The notes under the pieces are model-generated. The model did no database searches, had not been told where the DNA came from, and saw only the letters and a list, made by a program, of their open reading frames with translations. Below are positions 29,441 to 41,739 of a stretch of 64,000 bases of DNA, in pieces. Within the stretch, counting starts at the first letter, position 1, and every line of letters starts with the position of its first letter. The translations under genes and the position numbers were made by a program. Origin of the DNA: Proteus sp. FME41 (lineage in GTDB: Bacteria > Pseudomonadota > Gammaproteobacteria > Enterobacterales > Enterobacteriaceae); the NCBI RefSeq assembly GCF_014897315.1, contig NZ_JABUYL010000014.1, positions 55,663 to 119,662 on the forward strand, in the 5' to 3' direction.

Positions 29441-30501
29441 TTTAGTTGTCCCCTTACGGCATTCAGTACATCTTCGACAGGTATTAAACTGAGATAACGT
29501 ATTTGTGTGTTGGTATTGACATCATCAGGATCAGGGAGTTCACCATAATTTCCTGCCCATAATACGTCACCAATATGTTCCCATGGCGACCAGTGAAATA
29601 ATTTTGATGGTCCAAAGAGTGCAATAAGGGGAGTTTTAAGTGCGGCAGCCATATGCATGGGAACGGAATCAACCCCAATAAATAAGCGTGCCTCATCAAT
29701 TAGCGCTGCAAGTTGAGGTAAAGAGAGTTGTCCTGATAATGAGACGACATGATTTGAAGTACACTTTTTAATTATAGTATTAACCATCTCGTGCTCTTTT
29801 TGATCAGGGCCTGATGTTAAAATAATTTGGTTTCCTTCCTGTTCCAAAGTATCAATTAATTCTGACCATTTACCTTCATCCCAACATTTAAAAAACCATC
29901 GAGATGTCGGTTGAATAACAATATAAGAACTCAACACGTTATGTTCTTTTAATCTTTCGATAACAATTTGTTTATCTTGATGGCTATACGCCATTGATAC
30001 TTGAGTATCCGTTTTAGGCAATTGTAATGGCTGCAAGAGTGCTAAATTTTGCTCAACAATATGTTGAGTATAAACGGAGTCTAATGGGATCAAATGGGTA
30101 AAACATTTTTTCCAAATAGGACTTTGGCGTTTATAAATATCATACCCAATACGAATTTTGGCTCCGGTAAAACGGGTTATTATCGCGCTATTCCACTGAT
30201 CGGCTAAGTTTATAACAACATCATATTGTTGATTTCTTAAGTCTGTTAGTAATTTCCACTCATGACGTAATCTTGCCAGTTTTCCCTCTTTTTTCCACGC
30301 TTTATCTATTACAAAGATATGATGAATAGAAGAAAAGTGCTCAATCATTGGCATAGTTTCTTTATTGATTAGGACATCAACTTCCGCATTTGGAAAATTA
30401 GCTTTTAATGTATTAATAACAGGAGTAATCAATAAAGTATCACCATGATGTCGTAACTTAATAATAAGAACCCGTTGTATTAACTTCATTTTTTCACTCA
30501 T
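29437..30501 (-). CDS. waaQ: LPS heptosyltransferase III
   Basis: GT9 enzyme adding the third heptose to heptose II. It contains VLIIKLRHHGDTLLITPVIN, QPTSRWFFKCWDEGKW and LFIGVDSVPMHMAAAL. ATG 30501 (354 residues) was chosen over GTG 30519: GGAA lies at the right distance and homology begins just after. First gene of the minus-strand core operon, divergent from waaA across about 200 bases that must hold both promoters. Confidence 0.92.
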   Translation of the reverse strand: MSEKMKLIQRVLIIKLRHHGDTLLITPVINTLKANFPNAEVDVLINKETMPMIEHFSSIHHIFVIDKAWKKEGKLARLRHEWKLLTDLRNQQYDVVINLADQWNSAIITRFTGAKIRIGYDIYKRQSPIWKKCFTHLIPLDSVYTQHIVEQNLALLQPLQLPKTDTQVSMAYSHQDKQIVIERLKEHNVLSSYIVIQPTSRWFFKCWDEGKWSELIDTLEQEGNQIILTSGPDQKEHEMVNTIIKKCTSNHVVSLSGQLSLPQLAALIDEARLFIGVDSVPMHMAAALKTPLIALFGPSKLFHWSPWEHIGDVLWAGNYGELPDPDDVNTNTQIRYLSLIPVEDVLNAVRGQLK

Positions 30502-30702
30502 AACATTCCAAATGAACACAAATAATTAATAATATGATTTGATTATAAAAAAAATTCTATCAAGTTTCCTGAATAAAGCCTGTTAAAATTAATAAAAAAG
30601 CATTATACCGCGTTGTTTATTGCCACAACGTTTGTTTTTACACACTTTCTACTACACAGTGTGATACTATAAGCGTTCGTCCAGATAAGTGAATTTGATA
30701 GC

Positions 30703-31979
30703 ATGTTGTTGCGTTTATATCAGGTACTTCTTTACCTTATTCAACCTCTGATTTGGTTGCGTCTTTTATTACGCAGCCGTAAAGCACCCGCCTACCGCAA
30801 ACGGTGGGCAGAGCGCTATGGCTTTTGCAAAGGCAAAGTCGTGCCTCAAGGGATATTATTGCATTCTGTCTCTGTGGGTGAAACACTCGCCGCAGTGCCA
30901 CTTGTTCGCGCCCTTCGTCATCACTATCCTGATTTGCCGATAACGGTCACCACCATGACACCAACCGGCTCAGAACGGGTTCGTTCTGCATTTGGTGATG
31001 ATGTTTACCATGTCTACCTTCCTTATGATTTACCCGGGTCAGTTAATCGTTTTCTTAAAACGGTCGATCCGAAATTGGTTATCATTATGGAAACAGAATT
31101 GTGGCCTAACCTAATTTCAAAACTACATCAACGAAAAATCCCGTTGATTATCGCCAATGCACGTTTATCTGAACGCTCTGCGGCGGGTTACCAAAAACTA
31201 GGCAATTTCGTCAAAACAATGCTTCAAAAAATCACCTTAATTGCCGCTCAAAACCAAGAAGATGGTGAGCGATTTATCGAATTAGGGCTTAAACGTTCAC
31301 ATTTACACGTTACGGGTAGCCTTAAATTTGATATTTCTGTCACCCCAGAATTAGCTGCTAGAGCCGTTGCTTTACGTCGCCAATGGGCTGCTCACCGCCC
31401 AGTTTGGATTGCAACAAGCACCCATGAAGGTGAAGAAAGCATTGTTTTAGAAACACATAAAAAACTACTGGTACCATTTCCACAACTGCTATTAATTTTA
31501 GTGCCTCGGCATCCAGAACGTTTTCCTAAAGCAGAACAACTCACACGTGAAGCAGGATTAAAATATACCTTACGAAGCACTGACACCGTACCCGATGCAC
31601 AGACGCAAGTGGTTATTGGTGACACCATGGGTGAACTGATGTTGCTTTACGGTATTGCAGATCTCGCTTTTGTTGGGGGGAGTTTAGTTGAGCGTGGTGG
31701 TCATAATCCGTTAGAGGCTGCTGCTCATGCTATCCCTGTTATTATGGGCCCACATACTTTTAATTTTAAAAATATCTGTGCCAAACTCGATCAAGCTGAA
31801 GGCCTAATTACTGTCACAGACAGTGAATCGATGGCAACCGCGATCGCCTCTTTACTTAATGATGAAGATTACCGTCGTTACTATGGTCGTCATGCAGTTG
31901 AAGTACTTCATGAAAACCAAGGGGCGTTAGTACGTTTACTCTCCCTACTTTCACCTTATCTTCCTCCTCGGAGTCACTA

Positions 31980-31980
<1 letters not shown>
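30703..31980 (+). CDS. waaA: Kdo transferase
   Basis: Adds two Kdo residues to lipid IVA. The 425-residue GT30 protein has an N-terminal membrane anchor ([19 protein letters not shown]), [24 protein letters not shown], and [19 protein letters not shown]. The stop overlaps the waaE start by 1 base. Essential inner-core gene. Confidence 0.97.
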
Positions 31981-34055
<2,075 letters not shown>

Positions 34056-34154
34056 AGGTGACTCCATGATTATCAGATAAGAGATACAGCGATAATATCA
34101 TTTTTATTGTATGATCAGCTTCCCTAAAAGTAGAAAGGACGATAGCAGATTATT

Positions 34155-35408
34155 ATGATGGTGTTTAAAGAGTATAGTAAAAAATCCCTTTGGAATTTAT
34201 CCATTATTGGGCTTTACATTATATTGATCTACTTACCGGATATCACCCGTTATAAAAATATTATGATGGGATTAATTGGTGCAACCGCACTGTGGTATTT
34301 GGTGCGTGATTTTAAGGCTATCTGCAAAATATTTAAAAATAATCTGTCATTCTCACTACTGTTTTTATTGTTGGTGATTGGTTATTCCATCGTGATTTCT
34401 GTCGAGCCCAGTATCAGTATAAAAGAGATTAATAAGCCGATACTCAATGGGTTACTGCTTTTTGCCGTGACTTTCCCAATTGTACTGTATAAAGAAAAAC
34501 CGGCTGATATTGCCAAGATGGTAATGGTGGCTTTTGCGATTGGATTGCTGGTGATTATGACAACGGAGTTGGTTCAGTATTATTTAGAATATCAGAGAGG
34601 TATTTTTTTATTTAGTAATAAGAGTCATAACCAACATAGAGAAATATCCTATGCCCTTCTCTTCTTTTTTCCTATTGTATTAGCGTTATGGTCAATAAAA
34701 AAAAGAAATTCTATTATCAATTGGCTATTGTTAATTATTATTAGTTTATCTTTTATTTTTATAATGTTAGGAACGTTAGCTCGTGGTGCATGGGTAGCAT
34801 TAACAATCAGCATATTATTAATTTTAATTATTAATAAGCAAAAATTGTTACTAACAATCGTTTTTTTCTTATGCATTATCTTATTCATAAGTATAATGAA
34901 AACACCAAAAAATCATTTTTTTAGTGAAAAACTCTACTTTAAATTAACACAAACAACTAGTGGAAATCGATTTAATAACGGCACTCAAGGCGCAGCGTTA
35001 GATCTTATTTTAGAACACCCGATTAAAGGCTATGGTTATGGTAATCAGCTCTACCATAACGTTTATAATGAACGTATTAAAGACCATAAAAATTGGATTT
35101 TTAAAAAATCCATAGGCCCCCATAATATCTTTTTAGCCTTTTGGTTTGCAGGCGGTATATTAGGGCTATTGGGTATTCTCTATTTCTGCTCTTCGATGAT
35201 TGCCCAAGGTATCCAGCTAATAAGAAAAAACTCAGGGATTATTCGTCAAGCCGCTCTTGTATTACTGATGTCTTTTTTAGGAGTCTATGTACTGCGAGGC
35301 TTATTTGAAAATGCGTATATCAATCAGGTGGGTATTTTGGTGGGATTAATGTTGGCATTACGCCACTCACTCCTAAATCATCAGTCAGTCACGCCATCAG
35401 ATAAATAA
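34155..35408 (+). CDS. waaL: O-antigen ligase
   Basis: Inner-membrane ligase that moves finished O-polysaccharide from undecaprenyl diphosphate to lipid A-core. The 417-residue protein has about twelve hydrophobic segments and the O-antigen ligase domain: ARGAWVALTISILLI, a large periplasmic loop with GNRFNNGTQ, and GPHNIFLAFWFAGG holding the conserved histidine. It stands alone on the plus strand between mutM and the outer-core transferases and is A+T-rich in its middle. It connects the two polysaccharide loci of this window functionally. Confidence 0.9.
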   Translation: MMVFKEYSKKSLWNLSIIGLYIILIYLPDITRYKNIMMGLIGATALWYLVRDFKAICKIFKNNLSFSLLFLLLVIGYSIVISVEPSISIKEINKPILNGLLLFAVTFPIVLYKEKPADIAKMVMVAFAIGLLVIMTTELVQYYLEYQRGIFLFSNKSHNQHREISYALLFFFPIVLALWSIKKRNSIINWLLLIIISLSFIFIMLGTLARGAWVALTISILLILIINKQKLLLTIVFFLCIILFISIMKTPKNHFFSEKLYFKLTQTTSGNRFNNGTQGAALDLILEHPIKGYGYGNQLYHNVYNERIKDHKNWIFKKSIGPHNIFLAFWFAGGILGLLGILYFCSSMIAQGIQLIRKNSGIIRQAALVLLMSFLGVYVLRGLFENAYINQVGILVGLMLALRHSLLNHQSVTPSDK

Positions 35409-35415
35409 TAATAAA

Positions 35416-36582
35416 TTACTTAATTAACTTCTCTATTGTTTTTAATATCGTCTCAGCCCGCTTATCCCAGTTGTAATAGTTTTCAACCAGGGAGCGGGCA
35501 TGGGCTGTTTTTTCTTTAGCTCGCTGCGGGTTTTCTCTTAGTTGCACTATCTGTTTAGCAAAACTCTGCGCATCGCCGCTGTCTGCAAAACTTACCGCTT
35601 TCTCATCCACAACATCGCGGATTGATGGAAAATCTGAAATCACTACCGGCTTTTCCATCGCCATATATTCAAATAACTTGAGTGGCGAAGTGTAACGACT
35701 GCCAATGCTGGTTAATGTAAGGGGAAGTACACAGATATCATGCTGATCAATCGCTTCAAAGCGTTTTTTCGGGTCAATAAACCCCAAGAAATTTACTTTA
35801 TCTTTTACATCCATTTCTTGCGCTAATAAGGTCAACCCTTCAATCTGTTCAGGCGTTCCTCCTGCGATATTCAGCCTTGCATTATCGAGGTATTTCATTG
35901 CTCGCATCATGGTCGGAATACCCTTCCATTTATGCAAACTCCCTAAATACAAAACCTCAGTGAAGCTTTTTTCTAATAAAGGGGGGGTAACCTGGCAATC
36001 AGCCACAGCGTGTAAATCAACACCATCTGGAGCTACTGTTATTGGCGTAATAACTTGATACTGCGAAACAATATCATCTCTTAATAATGAAGTAAGAACA
36101 AAAATACCCGTCGCTCGACTGTAAACTAACTTCTCCATTTTTAATAGCTTATGGTATTTTGCGCGATTCTTTTTTTTCTCAAATGAATGAGATTCTGCAA
36201 AAGATTGAGCGAAAATTTCATGACTCTCAAAAAAGAGAGGAATTTCTGGATAATTCTCACAAAGGTAACACGCTAGTTTTAAATTACGGGTAAACAATGC
36301 ATCAACGTTATTTTGCTTTACCCAGCGAGCTATCTGTAATGAGAAAAGCTTTTGTGAATTAAACGGAAAATACCATTTACGCCGAATATCTCTTAGAGAA
36401 ACTAAGCTGGCATTAGAATGAATTAAACGACCTAATATATCGCTATCTCGATATTGTCCTTTCGGCGTGACCAATGTCACTTGAGCGCCCATTCGAGCAA
36501 ATGCATCAACATTTTGCAGTATCTGCAATGAAGCAACACGTAAATCAGGAACCGGATAAGGATCAAGATAGGCGATTTTCAT
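35416..36582 (-). CDS. Family 4 glycosyltransferase (outer core)
   Basis: GT-B retaining transferase. The 388-residue form from ATG 36582 is preferred to the longer frame at 36630, because its ATG shares one base with the upstream stop (TAATG) and MKIAYLDPYPVPDLR is a natural N-terminus. C-terminal VLYLGSLHKWKGIPTMMRAM and SRYTSPLKLFEYMAMEKPVVISD are typical. Convergent with waaL, 7 bases apart. It likely adds an outer-core sugar; substrate unknown. Confidence 0.8.
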   Translation of the reverse strand: MKIAYLDPYPVPDLRVASLQILQNVDAFARMGAQVTLVTPKGQYRDSDILGRLIHSNASLVSLRDIRRKWYFPFNSQKLFSLQIARWVKQNNVDALFTRNLKLACYLCENYPEIPLFFESHEIFAQSFAESHSFEKKKNRAKYHKLLKMEKLVYSRATGIFVLTSLLRDDIVSQYQVITPITVAPDGVDLHAVADCQVTPPLLEKSFTEVLYLGSLHKWKGIPTMMRAMKYLDNARLNIAGGTPEQIEGLTLLAQEMDVKDKVNFLGFIDPKKRFEAIDQHDICVLPLTLTSIGSRYTSPLKLFEYMAMEKPVVISDFPSIRDVVDEKAVSFADSGDAQSFAKQIVQLRENPQRAKEKTAHARSLVENYYNWDKRAETILKTIEKLIK

Positions 36583-37688
36583 TATGATAACGCCAATGCC
36601 TGTAATAAACGTTGTGCTGAATGTTGCCAAGTATAACGTGATTCTATGCGTAAACGAGCCTGCTCACCCATACTTTTACCTCGGTCTGGTAATTCACGAA
36701 GATGATTAATCGCCATCACAATTTCATCGGCACTACCTGGTGCGACTAGAAGCCCAGCGGTGCCTTCATTACCGACCACTTCAGGAATACCCCCGATATG
36801 GCTCGCAATGACGGGTTTCGCACACGCCATCGCTTCTGCAATCGTAATACCGAAGGCTTCATCGCCTGTACTCGGGAAAATCCCCGCATCACTGGCTGCA
36901 TAAAACTCAGGTAAGATAGTATGTTCAACGGGTTGATGAAAAATAACTTGTTCTGCAATGCCTTTAGCAATAGCTTTCTTTTTTAATCGTTCAAGATCAT
37001 CACCCGCACCGATAATCAAGAGTTTAATATCTTCACCTTTTAACTGCTCGATGGCATCGATTGCGACACTTAAGCCTTTCCAACCGACTAATCGCCCAGC
37101 AAATGAGAGTAGAAAAGTAGACTCACCTATTCCTAATTGCTCACGCAACGAGGTAACCATTGGCTTAAATTTTTCAATATCCACACCATTATAAATCACA
37201 CTTGGAAACTGTTTAAAATGATGTTGGATTTGCCAAGCGTTAAAATGACTGCACGCGACCCATGCTGAAATCTGTTTACCTAATCGGCGATCACCTTTAA
37301 AAAAACTGGTTCCCCCACTCATATAACAAAAACGTGTTGAAGAGGATTTAGGCATCATAGAAGGCCAAAAAAAGTCAAAAGGCTTGGTTAAAATCACCCA
37401 ATCAAAATGTTGGCTAATCACCTCTTTTTTGGCATGACGAGCAAACGTGTAGCGTTCAACAATGCGACGAAAGCGACCACCAAGATCAATCACGTTATCT
37501 CTTGGTGTATAAGGGTAAGTGTGAATTTGTATTTGGCGTCCGCCTAAATCATGTCGAATATCGCCATTGCCACCATAAAGATGAATTTCATGTCCGGCAT
37601 CATGCAATTGCTTAGCCAGCTCCCAAACCGCAGTTTGGATCCCGCCATAAGACATGGTGATTGTGACATCAATTATGCCGATCTTCAT
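36582..37688 (-). CDS. Family 4 glycosyltransferase (outer core)
   Basis: GT-B transferase of 368 residues: YGGIQTAVWELAKQLHDAGH, SFAGRLVGWKGLSVAIDAIE, and STGDEAFGITIAEAMACAKPVIAS with the E-x7-E motif. It lies 3 bases after the GT9 gene and is coupled to the next GT4, so all three form one minus-strand operon. The substrate cannot be predicted. Confidence 0.82.
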   Translation of the reverse strand: MKIGIIDVTITMSYGGIQTAVWELAKQLHDAGHEIHLYGGNGDIRHDLGGRQIQIHTYPYTPRDNVIDLGGRFRRIVERYTFARHAKKEVISQHFDWVILTKPFDFFWPSMMPKSSSTRFCYMSGGTSFFKGDRRLGKQISAWVACSHFNAWQIQHHFKQFPSVIYNGVDIEKFKPMVTSLREQLGIGESTFLLSFAGRLVGWKGLSVAIDAIEQLKGEDIKLLIIGAGDDLERLKKKAIAKGIAEQVIFHQPVEHTILPEFYAASDAGIFPSTGDEAFGITIAEAMACAKPVIASHIGGIPEVVGNEGTAGLLVAPGSADEIVMAINHLRELPDRGKSMGEQARLRIESRYTWQHSAQRLLQALALS

Positions 37689-37691
37689 GGA

Positions 37692-38693
37692 TTACTTTTT
37701 CACCTTCATTTCGTTAATAATATTACGCACTGCATTCCACACGTCTTCGACTGATATCTCAGCCATATTGTCTTCACGATGAGCCATTTCTAACGGCGTT
37801 GGATGTTGGATCACTTGACAACAAGAATGTTGTAATGGTGCCAAATAACATCCTGGATGGTAGCTATGGTATAACGCCACCATCGGAATATCTAAAGCGC
37901 CTGCTAAATGTGTTGGCCCGGTATCCACCCCCACATAAAGCGATAAATTTGCCATAATTGCGGCATTTTGGCGCATCGAAACACGCCCCGCTAAAGCTAA
38001 GCAACGCGCTTCACCGATTTTTTTAGCTAAATCAAGTGATAATTGTTCGCTTTCCTTACCCCCTAATAGCAAAAAATAAGCATGTTCGTCATGGGAAATA
38101 ATCTGCTTTGCTAATTGCAAAAAGTTCTCCACAGGCCAATCTCTATAGGCTTTAGCGGGAAAGCTTTGTAACTGAAAACCAATAATATTCTTATTAATTA
38201 ATGAATTATCTTTTAAAAATTGTTGTGCGAAGATTGCTTCCTCATCACTGACAAAGTAACGTAACTGCCAACAACTCGGATTAATCTTTAATGCATTAAT
38301 TAATAAAGCACGTTCTTTTTGTGCCACCATAGGCACATTTGGGCGCGCTACCCATGTTATATCACCTTGCTGTTGCGATTTATCAGCAAAAGCAACGGTA
38401 TGCCGAGATTGACGCCGTGCATAACTCACTAGTTCGCTATCATTACCGTACACTAACGCCAAATCATAAGGTTTATTGGGCAACCAACCAGACCAAATAG
38501 CTCTTTTTTTAGAAAAAAGGCTAATACGATCAATATCGGGATTGTGCTCAAGAATGCATGCACTACGCTTATGTGCAAGCACATGAATATTTGCCTTAGG
38601 CCAACGTTTTTTTAATGCACAGATAACTGGCGTGATCAGTAATGTATCACCGAAACGCGCTATCGCTATAACCAATATATTGTTTGGATCCAT
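37692..38693 (-). CDS. Family 9 (heptosyltransferase-type) glycosyltransferase
   Basis: A 333-residue GT9 protein: VIAIARFGDTLLITPVICAL, QLQSFPAKAYRDWPVENF and LYVGVDTGPTHLAGAL. It is one of two additional GT9 genes beyond waaC, waaF and waaQ, in line with the extra outer-core heptosyltransferases WamA/WamC described in Proteus mirabilis. Which activity it has is not visible. It leads a three-gene operon with the two GT4 genes downstream; 138 non-coding bases precede it. Confidence 0.8.
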   Translation of the reverse strand: MDPNNILVIAIARFGDTLLITPVICALKKRWPKANIHVLAHKRSACILEHNPDIDRISLFSKKRAIWSGWLPNKPYDLALVYGNDSELVSYARRQSRHTVAFADKSQQQGDITWVARPNVPMVAQKERALLINALKINPSCWQLRYFVSDEEAIFAQQFLKDNSLINKNIIGFQLQSFPAKAYRDWPVENFLQLAKQIISHDEHAYFLLLGGKESEQLSLDLAKKIGEARCLALAGRVSMRQNAAIMANLSLYVGVDTGPTHLAGALDIPMVALYHSYHPGCYLAPLQHSCCQVIQHPTPLEMAHREDNMAEISVEDVWNAVRNIINEMKVKK

Positions 38694-38831
38694 ATGCTTT
38701 TTATTTGGCTTAAATGATACATTTACTTCTCAGACTATACACTAAAAAGTATTACAAATATTCATCAATAGGATGAATACACTCCGTTGATAATAGGGAT
38801 AATCGTTTCACGACTTTATTATCAACATTAA

Positions 38832-39959
38832 TCATACTGATTTATTTTTGTCATTGATTGCTTGAATAAATATCTTTTCCATCTTATCCAACATATTATT
38901 CAAGCCAAAATAGGAAACAGCATGTTCAAGTGCCGCGTTGCCCATTTGTTCACGTAATATTTCTGACTTCATTAATTTAGCAAGGTAACTTGTTAGTGTC
39001 TCTTGTACCTGTGGTGCTAAGGTAAAACCCGTTTTACCATCAATCACGGCTTCACTAATGGCACCCACCGTTGTAGAAACCACAGGCAAACCACATGCCA
39101 TTGCCTGCATAATTCCTTGCGGTACCCCCTCATTACCAAAAGACGGTAATGCAAATAAATCCATTGCATTTAAACAATCAGGTACATCATTACGATTACC
39201 TAAAAAGAAAATACTCTGCGTTAATCCCGCTTCTTTAACCATGGGTTCTAAATTTTTACGTTGTGGTCCATCACCAACAAAAATTAATTGCCAATCAGGA
39301 AACTGCTGGTGTAACGATTTCCATGCTTCGACTAAATATTTATGTCCTTTCCACACTCGCATAGTTGCCACAATCCCTAATGTTGGCTTATTAGGGATAC
39401 CTATTTTCTCTCTGGCATGCTGTTTATCCTGAGGAAAGAAACGTTGTAAATCAATCCCAGTCGGCACTGAGGTCATTTTTTCTAACGGAAATCGATTATA
39501 TTGATGCAGTGTGTGGCGTAATTTTTCACCCGTTGTCACAATATGGGCGCTAGACGAAAGGTAAAGCCAACGAGTGGGTAATGAACGCGAAACATCCGTA
39601 GAAACATGCCGAGTACGAACCACAACGGGCGAATGCCGTAATGTGGCGCAAGAAACAGCCACTAACCATGCATCAGTAGAACTGTGGGTATTGATAACAT
39701 CAAATTGATGACCGTATGACTTTAGCCATTGGCGAAGCGCTTTTAATGCTGAGGCGCGCTTTTTTTCAATCGGTAATGTAACAACCTCAATACCATAATC
39801 AGGTGCTGCCTTAGCAATTTTGGATGTGGGGCAACACACAAGTACAACTCGGTGCCCTCTGCGGATCATACCTTGAGCCTCAGTCAGTATACGAATTTCC
39901 TGACCACCCCATCCACAAGATGATTCTGTATGTAATATTGATAAAACTGACTTACTCAT
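38832..39959 (-). CDS. Family 4 glycosyltransferase (outer core)
   Basis: GT-B transferase of 375 residues from ATG 39959 (MSKSVLSILHTESSCGWGGQEIR); a frame 12 codons longer begins at 39995 and cannot be excluded. It contains GIVATMRVWKGHKYLVEAW and LPSFGNEGVPQGIMQAMACGLPVVST. Order and similarity suggest a core transferase. Its promoter must lie in the roughly 150 bases before it, ahead of the rpmG terminator. Confidence 0.8.
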   Translation of the reverse strand: MSKSVLSILHTESSCGWGGQEIRILTEAQGMIRRGHRVVLVCCPTSKIAKAAPDYGIEVVTLPIEKKRASALKALRQWLKSYGHQFDVINTHSSTDAWLVAVSCATLRHSPVVVRTRHVSTDVSRSLPTRWLYLSSSAHIVTTGEKLRHTLHQYNRFPLEKMTSVPTGIDLQRFFPQDKQHAREKIGIPNKPTLGIVATMRVWKGHKYLVEAWKSLHQQFPDWQLIFVGDGPQRKNLEPMVKEAGLTQSIFFLGNRNDVPDCLNAMDLFALPSFGNEGVPQGIMQAMACGLPVVSTTVGAISEAVIDGKTGFTLAPQVQETLTSYLAKLMKSEILREQMGNAALEHAVSYFGLNNMLDKMEKIFIQAINDKNKSV

Positions 39960-40064
39960 CCGCAATCCATTCACCTGATGATTCAAAGGAGCCATAGTAT
40001 AGCCAAAGAGTAAGCTAAGATCACAATAGCTTTACTTTGTTATACTTAGCAGGCTTTAGATAAC

Positions 40065-40094
40065 AAAAAACCCGACACAAAGGTCGGGTTTTTT
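40065..40094. terminator. Terminator downstream of rpmG
   Basis: Stem AAAAAACCCGAC / GTCGGGTTTTTT with a 6-base loop. On the minus strand it ends rpmB-rpmG before the glycosyltransferase gene; on the plus strand it has an equally good T-run. Confidence 0.9.
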
Positions 40095-40107
40095 AAGAAA
40101 GCTAAAA

Positions 40108-40278
<171 letters not shown>

Positions 40279-40286
40279 TCAGCTCC

Positions 40287-40544
<258 letters not shown>

Positions 40545-40563
40545 TCAGCTCGAGCTTTAATAT

Positions 40564-40679
40564 CAGGTTTGACCGCCTCGTCAGGCTTTGGAGCCTATCT
40601 CAGCAACTTTTAACGATTGAAAAACTGTGTAAACACCCCAGAAAAAATTTGCTGAGATAGGCTCTTCTCGCCAAACCCG
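40564..40679 (-). promoter_or_regulatory. Structured 5' leader of the rpmB-rpmG mRNA
   Basis: On the minus strand the leader can form three helices. Outer helix: CGGGTTTG (40679-40672) with CAAACCTG (40571-40564). Perfect 16-bp helix: GAGCCTATCTCAGCAA (40664-40649) with its complement at 40606-40591, enclosing 42 bases. Small hairpin: GCCTGACGAGGC (40586-40575). Together they resemble a junction-type regulatory leader, possibly for autoregulation by L28. The pairing is seen; the function is inferred. Confidence 0.55.
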
Positions 40680-40698
40680 AGATCCTCAAAGGTGGCGT

Positions 40699-40727
40699 AG
40701 TATACGCCCAATGGCCTCAACGCTCAA
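40699..40727 (-). promoter_or_regulatory. Sigma-70 promoter of rpmB-rpmG
   Basis: TTGAGC, 17 bases, then TATACT on the minus strand, followed by a G/C-containing start region. Transcription would start near 40692, giving a leader of about 170 bases. Confidence 0.65.
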
Positions 40728-40769
40728 GACCCGTACAAATAAAGATTGACAATAATTACAAAAAATTTG

Positions 40770-41441
40770 CTATAACCAACCGCGCTCAGCAAAAGAAACA
40801 CAGTTATCATGCCCGATAACAAGGTGATCGAGTACATTTACACCCACTAGCTGACAGGCCGCAAAAATTTTTTCTGTTATTTGTTTATCTGCAAGGCTTG
40901 GTTCGCAAATACCAGAAGGGTGATTATGGGCAAGAATAATCGATGTTGCATTCTTTTTTATTGATTGGCGCACAATTTCTCTAGGATGGACCTCTACGCG
41001 ATTAATCGTTCCTTTAAACATCTCTTCAAAAGTAATCAATTGATTTTGATTATCAAGAAAAAGCACCACAAACACTTCTCGCTCTCGCCAATTCAGTAAT
41101 TTTTGTAAATAATATTTTGTCTCTTCAGAAGAAGAAAGCACATTTTTATACATAAATTGTGTTGTTGCAAAGCGCTGTGCCATTTCATTAATTGCTTGCA
41201 ACTGAGTAAATTTACCCACACCAACACCTTTAAAACGCCCCAACGTTTCATAATCAGCATTAATAACATGATACAGTGAGCCGCACTCTTTTAGTAAAAA
41301 TGCGGCAAGCTCTAATACAGACTTTTCATAAGTTCCTGTACGTAAAAAAAGCGCAAGTAACTCAATATCGGAGAGGGATTCAACGCCATAAAGTAGTAAT
41401 TTTTCTCTGGGTAAAAGTACACTAACTGATTGATTTTCCAT
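40770..41441 (-). CDS. radC: RadC-family JAB/MPN-domain protein
   Basis: A 223-residue protein with an N-terminal helix-hairpin-helix region (GRFKGVGVGKFTQLQAI) and a C-terminal JAB metalloprotease-like domain: EVHPREIVRQSIKKNATSIILAHNHPSG, then HLVIGHDNCVSFAERGW. The H-x-H...D zinc site is intact. Function remains unclear; the early repair claim has been withdrawn. ATG 41441 is chosen because AAGGAG lies 7 bases upstream and E. coli RadC aligns from here, not from 41525. Confidence 0.9.
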   Translation of the reverse strand: MENQSVSVLLPREKLLLYGVESLSDIELLALFLRTGTYEKSVLELAAFLLKECGSLYHVINADYETLGRFKGVGVGKFTQLQAINEMAQRFATTQFMYKNVLSSSEETKYYLQKLLNWREREVFVVLFLDNQNQLITFEEMFKGTINRVEVHPREIVRQSIKKNATSIILAHNHPSGICEPSLADKQITEKIFAACQLVGVNVLDHLVIGHDNCVSFAERGWL

Positions 41442-41610
41442 CCATGGTCTCCTTAATAGAGGTAGATCGTCGTCGTGGCCTATTTTATTTACAACATTAG
41501 CCCTGATATTGACCTTTTTAATCACACATCATTAAATGCTAATCATAAAACAACTGTTGTTTTATACAGGTGAATTACTATAAACTGCTTATGTTGTATG
41601 AAAAAGACAC

Positions 41611-41650
41611 AGATTAAATTTATGCGAGATAGCCCGCATAAATTTAATCT
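41611..41650. repeat. Perfect 16-bp inverted repeat upstream of coaBC
   Basis: AGATTAAATTTATGCG (41611-41626) and its exact complement (41635-41650) flank an 8-base loop. It lies between divergent radC and coaBC, about 90 bases before the coaBC start, where a terminator serves no obvious gene. Confidence 0.6.
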
Positions 41651-41739
41651 ATAAAACATTGAGTTACATAGAATTCCGAATTCAGGGTTACCTTGTGGTA
41701 AAATTACGGACAATTATTTATGTACTTAGGCATTTCATC

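Noticed and set aside
41659..41739. Longer coaBC start
   Set aside because: The added residues have no counterpart in CoaBC and the region looks like promoter DNA.
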